Assembly: GCA_945865175.1 (NCBI GenBank)
Contig: CAMBDA010000004.1
Span: 1 to 64,000, forward strand
DNA from: an uncultured Prevotellaceae bacterium
GTDB taxonomy: Bacteria > Bacteroidota > Bacteroidia > Bacteroidales > Bacteroidaceae
Direction of reading: 5' to 3'
DNA length: 64,000 nt
Shown: positions 17,037 through 26,508 of the stretch, piece by piece
Numbering within the stretch: position 1 is the stretch's first letter
How the letters are laid out: each line of letters starts with the position of its first letter
The notes under the pieces: generated by a model
Database searches by the model: none
What the model saw: only the letters and a program-made list of their open reading frames with translations
What the model was told of the DNA's origin: nothing
Program-made: the position numbers and the translations under genes

Positions 17037-17477
17037 CTAATCGGAAAGAAGATGCTTGAGGAAGGTGTCGAGATCCTCGTCGAGGTTCTTCAGCAGGTCA
17101 CCGTCCAGAATCACGGTCTCCTCGTTGTCTACATAATAGAGGTCCTGGAGGGTTTCGCGATCGTCGTCCATCAGCACAAAGGAGAAGGGACGCATCAGGC
17201 TCATCTCCTCCACCACCTGATGGTGCTGCTGCAGGATGTCGTGCAGGACGGGAGCCACTTGCTGGTAGAAATCCTCATCGGTATTGCCAATCCACTGTTC
17301 CACCACACAGCGGTTGATTTCCTCGTCCTCATCGTTGTAGGCTCTCACCTCGCCACTCTCCTGGTCCACCAGGAGATGGATGTCGGTGAGCACGGGTTCA
17401 GCCCCGGCTGGGTACTTGGCGGCTATCTTCTTGATGGCCCTTTCCAGTTGCTGGATGGTTTGCTGGCTAGCTTTCAT
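17037..17477 (-). CDS. Small acidic protein of unknown function
   Basis: The 146-residue protein is highly acidic, especially at both DEDEE (residues about 49-53) and the C-terminal NLDEDLDTF stretch. It begins with an amphipathic helix (MKASQQTIQQLERAIKKIA) and has no signal peptide, so it is probably cytoplasmic. It starts 36 bases after the secA stop on the same strand and is most likely cotranscribed. I do not recognise the family. Residues 80-120 look alpha/beta. Confidence 0.75.
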   Translation of the reverse strand: MKASQQTIQQLERAIKKIAAKYPAGAEPVLTDIHLLVDQESGEVRAYNDEDEEINRCVVEQWIGNTDEDFYQQVAPVLHDILQQHHQVVEEMSLMRPFSFVLMDDDRETLQDLYYVDNEETVILDGDLLKNLDEDLDTFLKHLLSD

Positions 17478-17513
17478 GTCTCTTATATGATTAAGATGGG
17501 TTCCTTGGGGATA

Positions 17514-20500
17514 TTACAGGTTCCTGCCGTGGCAGTTCTTGAACTTGAGGCCGCTGCCGCAGGGGCAGGGATCGTTGCGTCCGGGCAGTTTTTCGGCACG
17601 TATGGGACGGGCGGGCTGGCGGTCACGCGTGTCGCGTGCGGCGGCCTGTGCCTGACGGGTATCCTCCATGCTTTCGTGGCTTTCCTGCAGGCGGGGACGG
17701 CGTTCGGGAGCAGGTACTTCCCTAGGTGCCTCGTTGGTAATCTGTATCTCGGGTATCATGGCACGCATGATGATGCTCACGGTGCGGTCATTGATGCGGT
17801 TGACCATGTTGTCGAACAGCTTCACGCTCTCCAGCTTGAAGATGAGAAGGGGGTCTTTCTGTTCATAGCTGGCGTTGTGGACACTGTGCTTCAGTTCGTC
17901 GAGCAGACGCAGGTTCTCCTTCCAGGCATCGTCGATGATGTGGAGGATGATGGCCTTGTGGAAGGCGGTGACCACCGATTTGGACTCAGTCTCGTAGGCC
18001 TCCTTGAGGTTAGGGGCAACATTGTACTGGCGGTTGCCGGCCAATACGGGCACCATGATGTTTTCGTACATCTGCCCCTGGGGCGACTCATAGATGAGCT
18101 TGATGACCTTGTGAGCGTTTCCGGCCATGATTTCGGTCTTCTGCTTGAAACGCTCCATCACCTTCTGATAGGCCTGTTCGCAGAGCTCCTCCCGGGGTGT
18201 CTCCTCCAGCTGGTTCTGGTCGAAGGGAACGTCCATGGCCATGATTTCCAGGAACTGCTGCTTGCATCCCTCATAGTCGTTGTTCTCGATGATGTTGCAC
18301 ACGCGGTCCCATATCATGTCGCTGATGTCCATGCCCAAGCGTTCGCCCATGAGGGCATGACGGCGCTTCTCGTAGATAACCGTACGCTGCTTGTTCATCA
18401 CATCATCGTATTCGAGCAGGCGCTTGCGGATGCCGAAGTTGTTCTCCTCCACCTTCTTCTGCGCATTCTCGATACTGCGGGTAATCATGGGGTGCTCTAT
18501 CATTTCGCCTTCCTCAAAGCCCAGACGGTCCATCACCTTGGCGATACGCTCGCTGGCAAAAAGGCGCATGAGCTTGTCCTCGAGCGAAACGAAGAACACA
18601 CTGCTACCGGGGTCGCCCTGACGGCCTGAACGTCCGCGCAACTGGCGGTCCACACGTCGGCTCTCATGGCGCTCGGTACCGATGATGGCCAGTCCGCCTG
18701 CAGCCTTCACCTCGGGCGAGAGCTTGATGTCGGTGCCTCGGCCTGCCATGTTGGTGGCGATGGTGACGGTTCCCAGCATGCATTCCTTGGGCTTGTCGTC
18801 GACCATGATGGTTCCCTTGGCACTCTGTCCGGCCTGTGCCACGATGTCGGCTTCCTTCTGGTGGAGCTTGGCATTGAGCACCTGATGGGGTATCTTGCGC
18901 ATCTGCAGCATCTTGGACAGCATTTCGGAGATTTCCACACTGGTGGTGCCCACTAGCACGGGACGTCCGCTGTTGCGCATCTTCTCCACCTCCATGATGA
19001 CGGCCTTGTACTTCTCGCGCTGTGTCTTGTATACGCGGTCGTTCTGGTCGTTGCGCACCACGGGGCGGTTGGTGGGCACCTCCACTACGTCCAGTTTGTA
19101 GATGTCCCAGAACTCGCCTGCCTCTGTGACGGCCGTACCTGTCATACCACTGAGCTTATGGTACATGCGGAAATAGTTCTGCAGCGTGATGGTGGCGTAG
19201 GTCTGGGTGGCTGCCTGCACCTTCACGTGCTCCTTGGCTTCCACGGCCTGATGGAGTCCGTCGCTCCAGCGGCGGCCTTCCATGATACGTCCTGTCTGTT
19301 CGTCCACAATTTTTATCTCGCCGTCCTGAATCACATATTCATCGTTGAGATTGAACATCGTGTAGGCCTTCAGGAGCTGCTGTATGGTGTGTACACGTTC
19401 GCTCTTGGTGGCATAGTCGTTGTAGGCCTTGTCCTTCTGTTCCAGTTTTTCCTCTTCGGTGCCGTCGCTGTGCTCGATGGCGGCCATGATGGTGGCCATA
19501 TCGGGCAGGACAAAGAGTTCGGGGTCGTTGACCTGACCGGCCAGCCAGTCGTTGCCCTTGTCGGTGAGTTCCACGCTGTTCTGCTTTTCCTCCACCACAA
19601 AGTAGAGAGGCTCAGTAACCTCGGGCATACGGCGGTTGTTGTTCTCCATGTATATCTCCTCGGTAGCCAGCATGCCAGCCTTGATGCCGGGCTCGGAGAG
19701 GAACTTGATGAGGGGCTTGTTCTTGGGCAGAGCCTTGTGGCTGCGGTAGAGGGCAAGGAAACCCTCGGCGGTCTTGTTCTTGTCGGCCTGTTGCTGTCCT
19801 TCGGCTATCATGCGCTTGGCATCGGCCAGGTACTGTGTGGCCAGCTGGCGCTGCACACCCACGAGGCGTTCCACCAGGGGCTGGTACTGCTCGAACTGCT
19901 GGTCCTCGCCGCGAGGCACAGGTCCGGAAATGATGAGGGGAGTGCGGGCGTCATCAATGAGTACCGAGTCCACCTCATCCACAATGGCAAAGTTGTGGGA
20001 CCGCTGTACCAGGTCCTTGGGGTTCTGCGCCATGTTGTCGCGCAGGTAGTCAAAGCCGAACTCGTTGTTTGTACCGAAGGTGATGTCGGCCATATAGGCC
20101 TTGCGGCGTGCTTCACTATTGGGCTGGTGCTTGTCGATACAGTCGACGCTGAGACCGTGGAACATGTAGATGGGGCCCATCCATTCAGAGTCTCGCTTGG
20201 CCAGATAGTCGTTGACTGTGACCACATGTACACCGTTGCCCGTGAGGGCATTGAGGAAGACAGGGAGGGTGGCGGTGAGGGTCTTTCCTTCACCCGTAAA
20301 CATCTCGGCAATCTTGCCCTGATGCAGCACGGTGCCGCCGAAGAGCTGTACGTCGAAGTGGACCATGTCCCACTTCATGTCGTTGCCGCCGGCCACCCAG
20401 TGGTTGTGGTAGACGGCCTTGTCACCATCGATGTCCACAAAGTCGTGGCGGGTTGCCAGCTCGCGGTCGAAATCGGTGGCGGTCACCACGATGTCCTCGT

Positions 20501-20870
20501 TGTGGGCAAAGCGTTCGGCAGTGCTCTTGACAATGGCAAAGACCTCGGGACGCACCTCGTTGAGAACCGTTTCGTAGCGGTCGAGCACCTCCTTCTCCAG
20601 TTTGTCTATCTGGGCGAAGATGGGGGCGCGGTCCTGAATGTCGGTACTTTTGATTTGTTCTTTGAGTTTGTCTATCTCCTTGCGCAGGTCAGTGGCTGAG
20701 TCGGCAATCTGTTGTCTGATGGCGGCTGTACGTGCGCGCAACTCATCGTTGCTGAGTGCCTGTATGGCGGGATAGGCCTTGGTCACCATCTCCACCAACG
20801 GACGGTAGGCCTTGAGGTCGCGCGACTTCTTGTCGCCGAAAATCTTTACCAGGAATTTGGAAATATCCAT
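17514..20870 (-). CDS. secA: Preprotein translocase ATPase SecA
   Basis: SecA is the motor that drives unfolded preproteins through SecYEG. The product has 1118 residues, longer than the E. coli protein (901) as is usual in Bacteroidetes because of insertions. Visible motifs are the Walker A segment [14 protein letters not shown], the DEAD-like [16 protein letters not shown], the GTDIKL segment, and [15 protein letters not shown] in the second nucleotide-binding domain. It ends in a SEC-C zinc motif ([16 protein letters not shown]). An upstream pseudo-phosphatase gene ends 56 bases before the start, so it probably belongs to the minus-strand group beginning at 23700. Confidence 0.97.
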   Translation of the reverse strand: MDISKFLVKIFGDKKSRDLKAYRPLVEMVTKAYPAIQALSNDELRARTAAIRQQIADSATDLRKEIDKLKEQIKSTDIQDRAPIFAQIDKLEKEVLDRYETVLNEVRPEVFAIVKSTAERFAHNEDIVVTATDFDRELATRHDFVDIDGDKAVYHNHWVAGGNDMKWDMVHFDVQLFGGTVLHQGKIAEMFTGEGKTLTATLPVFLNALTGNGVHVVTVNDYLAKRDSEWMGPIYMFHGLSVDCIDKHQPNSEARRKAYMADITFGTNNEFGFDYLRDNMAQNPKDLVQRSHNFAIVDEVDSVLIDDARTPLIISGPVPRGEDQQFEQYQPLVERLVGVQRQLATQYLADAKRMIAEGQQQADKNKTAEGFLALYRSHKALPKNKPLIKFLSEPGIKAGMLATEEIYMENNNRRMPEVTEPLYFVVEEKQNSVELTDKGNDWLAGQVNDPELFVLPDMATIMAAIEHSDGTEEEKLEQKDKAYNDYATKSERVHTIQQLLKAYTMFNLNDEYVIQDGEIKIVDEQTGRIMEGRRWSDGLHQAVEAKEHVKVQAATQTYATITLQNYFRMYHKLSGMTGTAVTEAGEFWDIYKLDVVEVPTNRPVVRNDQNDRVYKTQREKYKAVIMEVEKMRNSGRPVLVGTTSVEISEMLSKMLQMRKIPHQVLNAKLHQKEADIVAQAGQSAKGTIMVDDKPKECMLGTVTIATNMAGRGTDIKLSPEVKAAGGLAIIGTERHESRRVDRQLRGRSGRQGDPGSSVFFVSLEDKLMRLFASERIAKVMDRLGFEEGEMIEHPMITRSIENAQKKVEENNFGIRKRLLEYDDVMNKQRTVIYEKRRHALMGERLGMDISDMIWDRVCNIIENNDYEGCKQQFLEIMAMDVPFDQNQLEETPREELCEQAYQKVMERFKQKTEIMAGNAHKVIKLIYESPQGQMYENIMVPVLAGNRQYNVAPNLKEAYETESKSVVTAFHKAIILHIIDDAWKENLRLLDELKHSVHNASYEQKDPLLIFKLESVKLFDNMVNRINDRTVSIIMRAMIPEIQITNEAPREVPAPERRPRLQESHESMEDTRQAQAAARDTRDRQPARPIRAEKLPGRNDPCPCGSGLKFKNCHGRNL

Positions 20871-20926
20871 ATATATATTAATGTATTGTTATCGGGTTTG
20901 TGTAATGATAATGATTGGTTGTTTAT

Positions 20927-22528
20927 TCACTTAAATGCGGGCAGGGGTGCCAGGTCGCAGGCATTGGGGGCCCTGATACGCATCGACTTGGCCAGGGTGG
21001 GTGCCACATAGTCGATGGTGACGGGCGTGTGGACGGTGTCGGGCTCGATGTTGCTGCCCATGAAGAAGAGCGGGAATCCCACGTAGGACTCGCGCACGAT
21101 GGTCTGCTCATGGGTGTTCTCGTTGACCAGTGTCCATCCCGGTGACACCTGTATCAGGATGTCGCCCGAGCATTTGGGGTGATAGGCATTGCGCAGACGG
21201 GCGATGCCGGGCGTGCCTGCACCCAGTGCCAGACGCTGGCTGCTGTATACGTCGCGCACACCGCTCAGCTGTATCAGGAAATCGCTGCTGCGCTCCAGTA
21301 TCTCGGTAAGGTTGAGGTTGCGGTTCTCTATGAGCTTGAGATTGAGGTACAACTCGTTGCCCAGACAGGTTTCCACATATTCCCCGGGGCCGTACACTGC
21401 AATGAGGTACATGTTGAGCAGAAGCTTGGCCTTGGTGATGGAAAAGGTGCCCGTGGGGATGCGATACTTGCTGAGGTCCGAGATGTAGTCGCTCTCAGCA
21501 GAGCCCGTGCCGGTGACGGTGAAGAGTACATGTCCCTTGCCCACACGCTTCTCCAAGTATTCGAAGAGGTCACCCAGGTCACGGTCGAGCCGTACATAAG
21601 TGTCCTGCAGCTCGATGGGGCTCTGCGACACGGAGTTGTGGTCGAAGTTGCCCGCATAGTAGGCGATGTTGAGGACATCCGTCACCTCATCGAGCCCCAC
21701 TTGGGTGTTCTTTATCACCTCGCGCATGAAATTGTTGGTCTCCTCGTTGACCAGCGCGCTGGCGACAAACTGTATGAACTTGCGGTCTCCGGCAAACTTG
21801 TGCTTGAAGGGCTTCTTGCTTGCGCCCGACACAAAATAGTTGTATTTGCCCACCAGCTCGTTCATCGGTTCCCATTCCATCTTGCCGATGCGCTGCTTCA
21901 CAGAGGAGGTGGTATTGTAGGTGGTGGCCCAGCCGGGGAAGGCCCCGTAATAGCTACTGCTGCACCACATGCCTGTCTCCACGTCGAGCCAGAAGGCACC
22001 ATCGGCTGCATGTCCGCCCAGCAGCACGGCTGCATCGCGGAAGGGGGCAATGGCGTATACCAGACCGTTGCCTTCGGTGGCCACCTTCAGCTCGTCGGTA
22101 ATTGTGGACACGCCCAGACTGCGGGCCGATGAGGCATCCTGGGTCTGCTGCCCCTGAAACTCCTTGTCGTCCACACAGTAGAGCGGAGTGAGGGTCTGCC
22201 TGTCGAGCCACCGCTCGCCCACAATGCCATTCTCGTATGGACTGGTTCCGCTCATGAGACAGGCCACTGCAGAAGCTCTGTCAGGGTCGTTGAATGGGTA
22301 TTCTGCACGGGTGTACACGCGTCCTTCCCTCATCAGGCGCTGGAAGCCACGGTCGCTGTAGAGGGGCGAGAAGGCCTCCATATAGTCGGTCCGCAGTTGG
22401 TCTATGACAATGTTCACTACCAGGCGTGGCACCTCGGGTGCGGTCTGTGCGTCTGCGCCTGCTGCCGAAATGAGGATGAGCAGCGAGGTGAGCAGCTTGA
22501 GTCGTTGGGATGTTGTTATGCTTGTCAC
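20927..22528 (-). CDS. PafA-like alkaline phosphatase superfamily protein with a degenerate active site
   Basis: The 533-residue protein has an N-terminal signal peptide (to about ADAQ, residue 28) and the family opening VVNIVIDQLRTDYM (Asp43). Beyond that, key positions differ from active PafA/NPP enzymes. The usual TxxGHxSxxTG nucleophile loop reads RASAVACLMSG here, with Arg at the Thr position by my alignment. The metal-binding ADHG motif is replaced by TGTGSAE. GIVGERW and the DxYxRLD region remain. I infer a fold kept for binding rather than phosphatase activity. The start is GTG 22528, overlapping the TGA of the upstream Lnb-like gene (GTGA), so the two are coupled. Confidence 0.75.
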   Translation of the reverse strand: MTSITTSQRLKLLTSLLILISAAGADAQTAPEVPRLVVNIVIDQLRTDYMEAFSPLYSDRGFQRLMREGRVYTRAEYPFNDPDRASAVACLMSGTSPYENGIVGERWLDRQTLTPLYCVDDKEFQGQQTQDASSARSLGVSTITDELKVATEGNGLVYAIAPFRDAAVLLGGHAADGAFWLDVETGMWCSSSYYGAFPGWATTYNTTSSVKQRIGKMEWEPMNELVGKYNYFVSGASKKPFKHKFAGDRKFIQFVASALVNEETNNFMREVIKNTQVGLDEVTDVLNIAYYAGNFDHNSVSQSPIELQDTYVRLDRDLGDLFEYLEKRVGKGHVLFTVTGTGSAESDYISDLSKYRIPTGTFSITKAKLLLNMYLIAVYGPGEYVETCLGNELYLNLKLIENRNLNLTEILERSSDFLIQLSGVRDVYSSQRLALGAGTPGIARLRNAYHPKCSGDILIQVSPGWTLVNENTHEQTIVRESYVGFPLFFMGSNIEPDTVHTPVTIDYVAPTLAKSMRIRAPNACDLAPLPAFK

Positions 22529-23700
22529 TTTCTATTTTTGTTGTAATATGCCAGATAACTGAGGGGCCTTGTCAGCAAAGCCAGTGCCAAAGGTACGACT
22601 ATTCGGCCGAACTGCTGAGGAATCCATGGCACAAAAAATATAAATAATGTTAAATAGGCGGCATGGAGGGCATGCCACTTCGTTTTTCTACGCTGGAAGG
22701 CCGCTTTCACCACCCATGGAATGGCCACAAGTGCCAGTGGATTGAAGGGCCAGAGCAGCCAGTTGCTGTCCACAGCCGGATGCTGGGAGAAGAGGTGCAT
22801 GAAGGCGAGCAGTGTGCCGATGCTGCCCTGTACGAGCAACAGCACGATGTCCCACAGCCACCACATCCTGTGGAGCCTGTATTCGGCCAGTGCCACCATC
22901 AGGTTGAAGGCAAGCAGCAGAATGCCTGCCCAAAGGGGACTGACAGGCAGCAGTTCGGTCTTGGGGGTAGGACGGGCTTCCAGCAGGGTGCGTGTCTCCC
23001 TTACCAGCGGTCTGAGACTGCCGTCGGTGGCATACACCTGGGCACTGTCGGCCATCTTCATCAGGTATTCGGGAAGGAACATGGCATCGCGGTCGGTCAC
23101 CACGGTGTCGACGGTTGCGCCCAACAGGAAGTCGTTGCCCTCGCTGTCCCAGGTGCCCCTGGGGGCGTATTGGTGGAGAATCTGCCTGAAGGTCATCTTC
23201 TGGGGCAGGGACGGATAGGCAATGCGCCCGTCGATGCTCTGCTCAATCATGTCGCGCACCTTGGTGGTGCAGTTGCAGAAGAGGAAGTTGTAGCGATAGG
23301 TGCAGTTTTCCGGCTGGCAGTTCTCCAGCAGATTATGGAAAAGCCTGTTGGCCTCGGCACGTGTAAGATTGAGCACCTGGGCCGTGATGGCCGACCCCCT
23401 GCGCTGGTAGTCCTCAGGGAAATACTGCCACTGGGTGCCCATCACCATGTAGTCGCACTGCCCCAGCACGAAGCGCCATATGAAATGGGGCTGGCTGAAG
23501 GAGAAGACGCCATAGTTGAAGACCACATCCATGCCGCGGGTGAAGTTTTCGCAGCGAAGGGCCGTGTGGCCATACAGCTGGTACACCTCATGACCTGGCG
23601 AACAGGTGATGAGGCTCACACGGATGGAGTCGGTGGCAGGCTGGGCCCGCAGCATGAAGGGGCAAATGGCCCATATTATTAATAATAGGAAACGTTTCAC
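22525..23700 (-). CDS. DUF4105 / Lnb-type lipoprotein N-acyltransferase-like membrane protein
   Basis: DUF4105 proteins include Lnb, the Bacteroides enzyme reported to N-acylate lipoproteins in place of Lnt. The 391-residue product has a signal segment (KRFLLLIIWAICPFMLRAQ). A periplasmic domain with a candidate catalytic His (YGHTALR, about residue 45) and Cys (NFLFCNCTTKVRD, about residue 143) follows. Four or five membrane helices fill the last 130 residues, which fits the Lnb layout. GTG 23700 is chosen: it opens directly before the signal peptide and lies 5 bases behind a TACCTTTG promoter box, so the message is probably leaderless. It heads the group with the PafA-like protein and secA. 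Confidence 0.82.
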   Translation of the reverse strand: MKRFLLLIIWAICPFMLRAQPATDSIRVSLITCSPGHEVYQLYGHTALRCENFTRGMDVVFNYGVFSFSQPHFIWRFVLGQCDYMVMGTQWQYFPEDYQRRGSAITAQVLNLTRAEANRLFHNLLENCQPENCTYRYNFLFCNCTTKVRDMIEQSIDGRIAYPSLPQKMTFRQILHQYAPRGTWDSEGNDFLLGATVDTVVTDRDAMFLPEYLMKMADSAQVYATDGSLRPLVRETRTLLEARPTPKTELLPVSPLWAGILLLAFNLMVALAEYRLHRMWWLWDIVLLLVQGSIGTLLAFMHLFSQHPAVDSNWLLWPFNPLALVAIPWVVKAAFQRRKTKWHALHAAYLTLFIFFVPWIPQQFGRIVVPLALALLTRPLSYLAYYNKNRK

Positions 23701-23705
23701 GGGTA

Positions 23706-23713
23706 CAAAGGTA
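23706..23713 (-). promoter_or_regulatory. -7 box (TACCTTTG) directly before the lnb-like GTG start
   Basis: The reverse complement of CAAAGGTA is TACCTTTG. Only five bases (TACCC) separate it from GTG 23700, so transcription should begin at or within a few bases of the start codon. Confidence 0.65.
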
Positions 23714-23808
23714 CAAATTTTCTTCCAACCAGCTCCCATGTCGGGCCCTTTTTTGACAAAGAATGAATCTTTAGGCCCTGATTTGGGATAAATTCCAACA
23801 TATTATTG

Positions 23809-23816
23809 TACCTTTG
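23809..23816 (+). promoter_or_regulatory. -7 box (TACCTTTG) directly before the coaX GTG start
   Basis: TACCTTTG is followed by CACC and then GTG 23821. A TTTG at 23782-23785 could be the -33 element, with a 23-base spacer. The arrangement mirrors that of the divergent lnb-like gene, about 100 bases away. Confidence 0.65.
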
Positions 23817-23820
23817 CACC

Positions 23821-24552
23821 GTGAAATTGATAATTGACATAGGGAATACGGTGGCAAAACTGGTCGCATTCGACGGTGATGAGCCCGTAGAGGAGGTAAG
23901 GACCAGCAACGAGTCGCTTGCCGCCTTGGGTGCGTTTGCCGCCAAATATGCCTTCACGCATGGCATTGTGGGTGCAGTGCGCGAGATTACGCCCCAGGCA
24001 GAGGAGCGCCTACAGGCTCTGCACATCCCCCTGCTCCGTTTCACATCGTCCACCCCTGTTCCCATCACCAACCGCTACCGCACGCCCCAGACGCTGGGCA
24101 GCGACCGTCTGGCCGCCGCAGTGGGTGCCCGCTCGCTCAAGCCGGGCAAGGACCTGCTCATCATCGATGCCGGCACATGTGTCACCTATGAGGTCATCGA
24201 TGCCCTGGGTAATTATTGGGGCGGCAACATCGCCCCAGGCATGCACATGCGCCTGCGCGCCCTGCACGAGTTTACGGCCAAACTGCCGCTGGTGGAGGCC
24301 GAGGGAGCTGTGCCGGGCATGGGCTACGACACCGACACGGCCATCCGTTCGGGCGTACTGCGTGGCATGAAGTACGAGATTGAGGGCTATATCCGCTCCA
24401 TGCGTGCTAAATATCCTAAACTTTTGGTTTTTTTAACAGGCGGGGACAAGATAAATTTTGATACCACAATAAAAAGTATCATCTTTGCAGACAAATTCAT
24501 TGTCCCTCGTGGACTCAACAAAATACTCGATTACAATAATGACAAAGTGTAG
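23821..24552 (+). CDS. coaX: Type III pantothenate kinase CoaX
   Basis: CoaX phosphorylates pantothenate, the first step of coenzyme A synthesis. The type III enzymes belong to the ASKHA fold and need a monovalent cation. The 243-residue product opens with LIIDIGNTVAKL (P-loop-like Asp) and contains TLGSDRLAA and IIDAGTCVTYEVID, the standard type III motifs. GTG 23821 is preferred because it begins exactly at the conserved first strand and follows a promoter box by 4 bases; the frame upstream of it runs through the promoter. Its 3' end overlaps the next gene by 14 bases. Confidence 0.95.
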   Translation: MKLIIDIGNTVAKLVAFDGDEPVEEVRTSNESLAALGAFAAKYAFTHGIVGAVREITPQAEERLQALHIPLLRFTSSTPVPITNRYRTPQTLGSDRLAAAVGARSLKPGKDLLIIDAGTCVTYEVIDALGNYWGGNIAPGMHMRLRALHEFTAKLPLVEAEGAVPGMGYDTDTAIRSGVLRGMKYEIEGYIRSMRAKYPKLLVFLTGGDKINFDTTIKSIIFADKFIVPRGLNKILDYNNDKV

Positions 24553-25861
24553 ACACTTGGCCGCATTCATGCTGGCATCCCTGATGTGCGCCCATGCAGC
24601 GGCACAGGGAAACGGCAGCAACAGTTCATATTCCCGCTTCGGACTGGGTACGCTCAACGACCAGTCGGTGGGTTTCAATAAGGCTATGGGTGGAGTGGGC
24701 AAAGCCATCCGTCCCACCAACCGCATCAATCCGGGCAATCCGGCCTCCTATTCTGCTGTAGACTCGCTCACCATGCTCATTGACGGCGGCATGACATTCA
24801 GTACGGGGCAGTACAAGCAGGGAGGCTCCACGCTGAAGGTCAACAACTGCTCCTTCGACTACGTGACGGCCGGTTTCCGCCTGCGTAAGGGGCTGGGCTT
24901 CTCGCTGGGCATGCTTCCCTACACCACCATCGGCTATTCCTTTGCCACGGAAAGCAAGGTGACCAACGACTTCAACACCACCCAGACCATCACCAGCCAC
25001 AGCGCCTTCTCGGGCGACGGCGGCCTGCACCAACTCTATGCCGGTGTGGGATGGAACCCCTTTGCAGCCCTTTCCATAGGTGTGAACGTAGGCTATGTGT
25101 GGGGCAGCTACAGCCACACCCTCTCGCAGACCTTCGACGAGGGCGGCACCACCAGCGGACTGTACAGCGGACTGCACTCCGACTGCGAATCGGACATCCG
25201 GACCTACAAGATAGACCTGGGTCTGCAGTACCCCATCATCCTCAACCCCCAGAACCGCCTCACTGTGGGCGCCACCGTGGGGCTGGGGCATAGCATCAAC
25301 GGCACATCCACCCTCACCCGCTACAATACCGTGGGCGACACGGTGAAGATTGAGGCCAAGGATGCGTTTGACCTTCCCTACACCCTGGGCGCAGGTGTGG
25401 CGTGGGAGTCACAGGGAAAGATGATGGTAGCCCTCGACTATACCTACGAGAAATGGAGTTCCTGCCATACGCCCGAACAGACGACCCAGGACGACCAGCT
25501 GGCCTACAGCAAGCAGAAGGGCCAGTATCTGGACCGTAGCCGGGTGGCTGCCGGCTTCCAGTATGTCCCCAATCCCCTGTCGCGCAACTATCTGAGCCGT
25601 GTGGAGTACCGGCTGGGTGCCAATTTCTCGACACCCTATCTCAAGGTGAACGGGATGGACGGTCCCCGCGAATACGGTGTGACGGCCGGCTTTGGCCTTC
25701 CCATCAGCAACAAGATAAACAGGGGCACCATGGCCAATCTCAGTTTCCAGTGGTTCCGCCGCTCACCGGCCGCCTCGTCGCTCATCCGCGAGGATTACTT
25801 CATGGTGAGCGTAGGCGTCACCTTCTCCGAGTCGTGGTTCATGAAATTCAAGATTCAATAA
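24539..25861 (+). CDS. Outer-membrane beta-barrel protein
   Basis: A signal peptide (about 24 residues, ending AHAAAQ) precedes a 440-residue protein. It opens SSYSRFGLGTL and carries alternating hydrophobic strand patterns to a C-terminal aromatic-rich end (SESWFMKFKIQ), as in outer-membrane barrels of the FadL/TodX-like group often found between coaX and lptC in Bacteroidales. ATG 24539 is chosen over an upstream ATG at 24485 because it directly precedes the signal peptide. The substrate or partner is unknown; the neighbouring lptC suggests only that this is an envelope-biogenesis operon. Confidence 0.8.
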   Translation: MTKCRHLAAFMLASLMCAHAAAQGNGSNSSYSRFGLGTLNDQSVGFNKAMGGVGKAIRPTNRINPGNPASYSAVDSLTMLIDGGMTFSTGQYKQGGSTLKVNNCSFDYVTAGFRLRKGLGFSLGMLPYTTIGYSFATESKVTNDFNTTQTITSHSAFSGDGGLHQLYAGVGWNPFAALSIGVNVGYVWGSYSHTLSQTFDEGGTTSGLYSGLHSDCESDIRTYKIDLGLQYPIILNPQNRLTVGATVGLGHSINGTSTLTRYNTVGDTVKIEAKDAFDLPYTLGAGVAWESQGKMMVALDYTYEKWSSCHTPEQTTQDDQLAYSKQKGQYLDRSRVAAGFQYVPNPLSRNYLSRVEYRLGANFSTPYLKVNGMDGPREYGVTAGFGLPISNKINRGTMANLSFQWFRRSPAASSLIREDYFMVSVGVTFSESWFMKFKIQ

Positions 25862-25869
25862 TCGTTCCC

Positions 25870-26508
25870 GTGACATCCTCCCTACGTGCCAAATCCCTAC
25901 TGCTGACAGCCGCGCTGGCGGCGTGGTGTGCCCTCCTGTTGGGATGCAACGGAGAGGTGGAGCACACCGCCGAAGCCGTCCGTGCCGAAGACTCACTGCC
26001 TTTCATGCATGCACGCGGCATCAATACGCTCATCTCCGACTCCGGGCTCATCCGCTACCGCATGGTGGCCGAGGAGTGGGACATCTATACCCCGGAGGCC
26101 GGTGGTCTCTCCACCTGGAAGTTCATGAAAGGCCTGCTCATGGAACGCTTTGACGAGAAGTTCCATGTGGACCTGTACGTGCAGTCCGATACGGCCTATC
26201 TCCACCAGCAGTACCTGTGGGAGCTGCGTGGACGTGTGGTCATCCGCAACATCAAGAACGAAGTGTTCCGCACGGAAGAACTCTTCTGGGACATGGACCG
26301 CCACGAGATGTGGAGCCACAAGTTTATCCGCATCGTCACTCCCGAACGCGAGCTGCAGGGCAACAATTTCCGCAGCAACGAAACCATGACCCGCTACTGG
26401 ATTACCAACAGTTCGGGCGCCTTCCCCGTTTCCGACACCACTCCCGAGAGCCAGCCCGCAGCCGACACACTGTCTCCCGCTACCCCCCGACAACTTCAAC
26501 CCTTATGA
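25870..26508 (+). CDS. lptC: LPS export periplasmic protein LptC
   Basis: LptC joins the inner-membrane LptBFG extractor to the periplasmic bridge that carries lipopolysaccharide outward. The 212-residue protein begins with a lipoprotein-type signal ending LLLGC (Cys about 25). The LptC-type strand series follows: DSGLIRYRMVAEEWDIY, then FDEKFHVDLYVQSDTAYLHQQ, then NNFRSNETMTRYWITN. Start is GTG 25870, 8 bases after the barrel gene; this gives a clean signal peptide, whereas the upstream frame is an artefact. The stop overlaps the next start (ATGA). Confidence 0.85.
   Translation: MTSSLRAKSLLLTAALAAWCALLLGCNGEVEHTAEAVRAEDSLPFMHARGINTLISDSGLIRYRMVAEEWDIYTPEAGGLSTWKFMKGLLMERFDEKFHVDLYVQSDTAYLHQQYLWELRGRVVIRNIKNEVFRTEELFWDMDRHEMWSHKFIRIVTPERELQGNNFRSNETMTRYWITNSSGAFPVSDTTPESQPAADTLSPATPRQLQPL

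Noticed and set aside
17019-20699. Two long plus-strand frames opposite secA (536 and 513 codons)
   Set aside because: They are antisense to conserved SecA domains and have the same low-information composition.
26217-26504. Long N-terminal extension of the CNNM-family protein
   Set aside because: It overlaps lptC in another frame; the membrane domain begins at ATG 26505 with an ATGA overlap.
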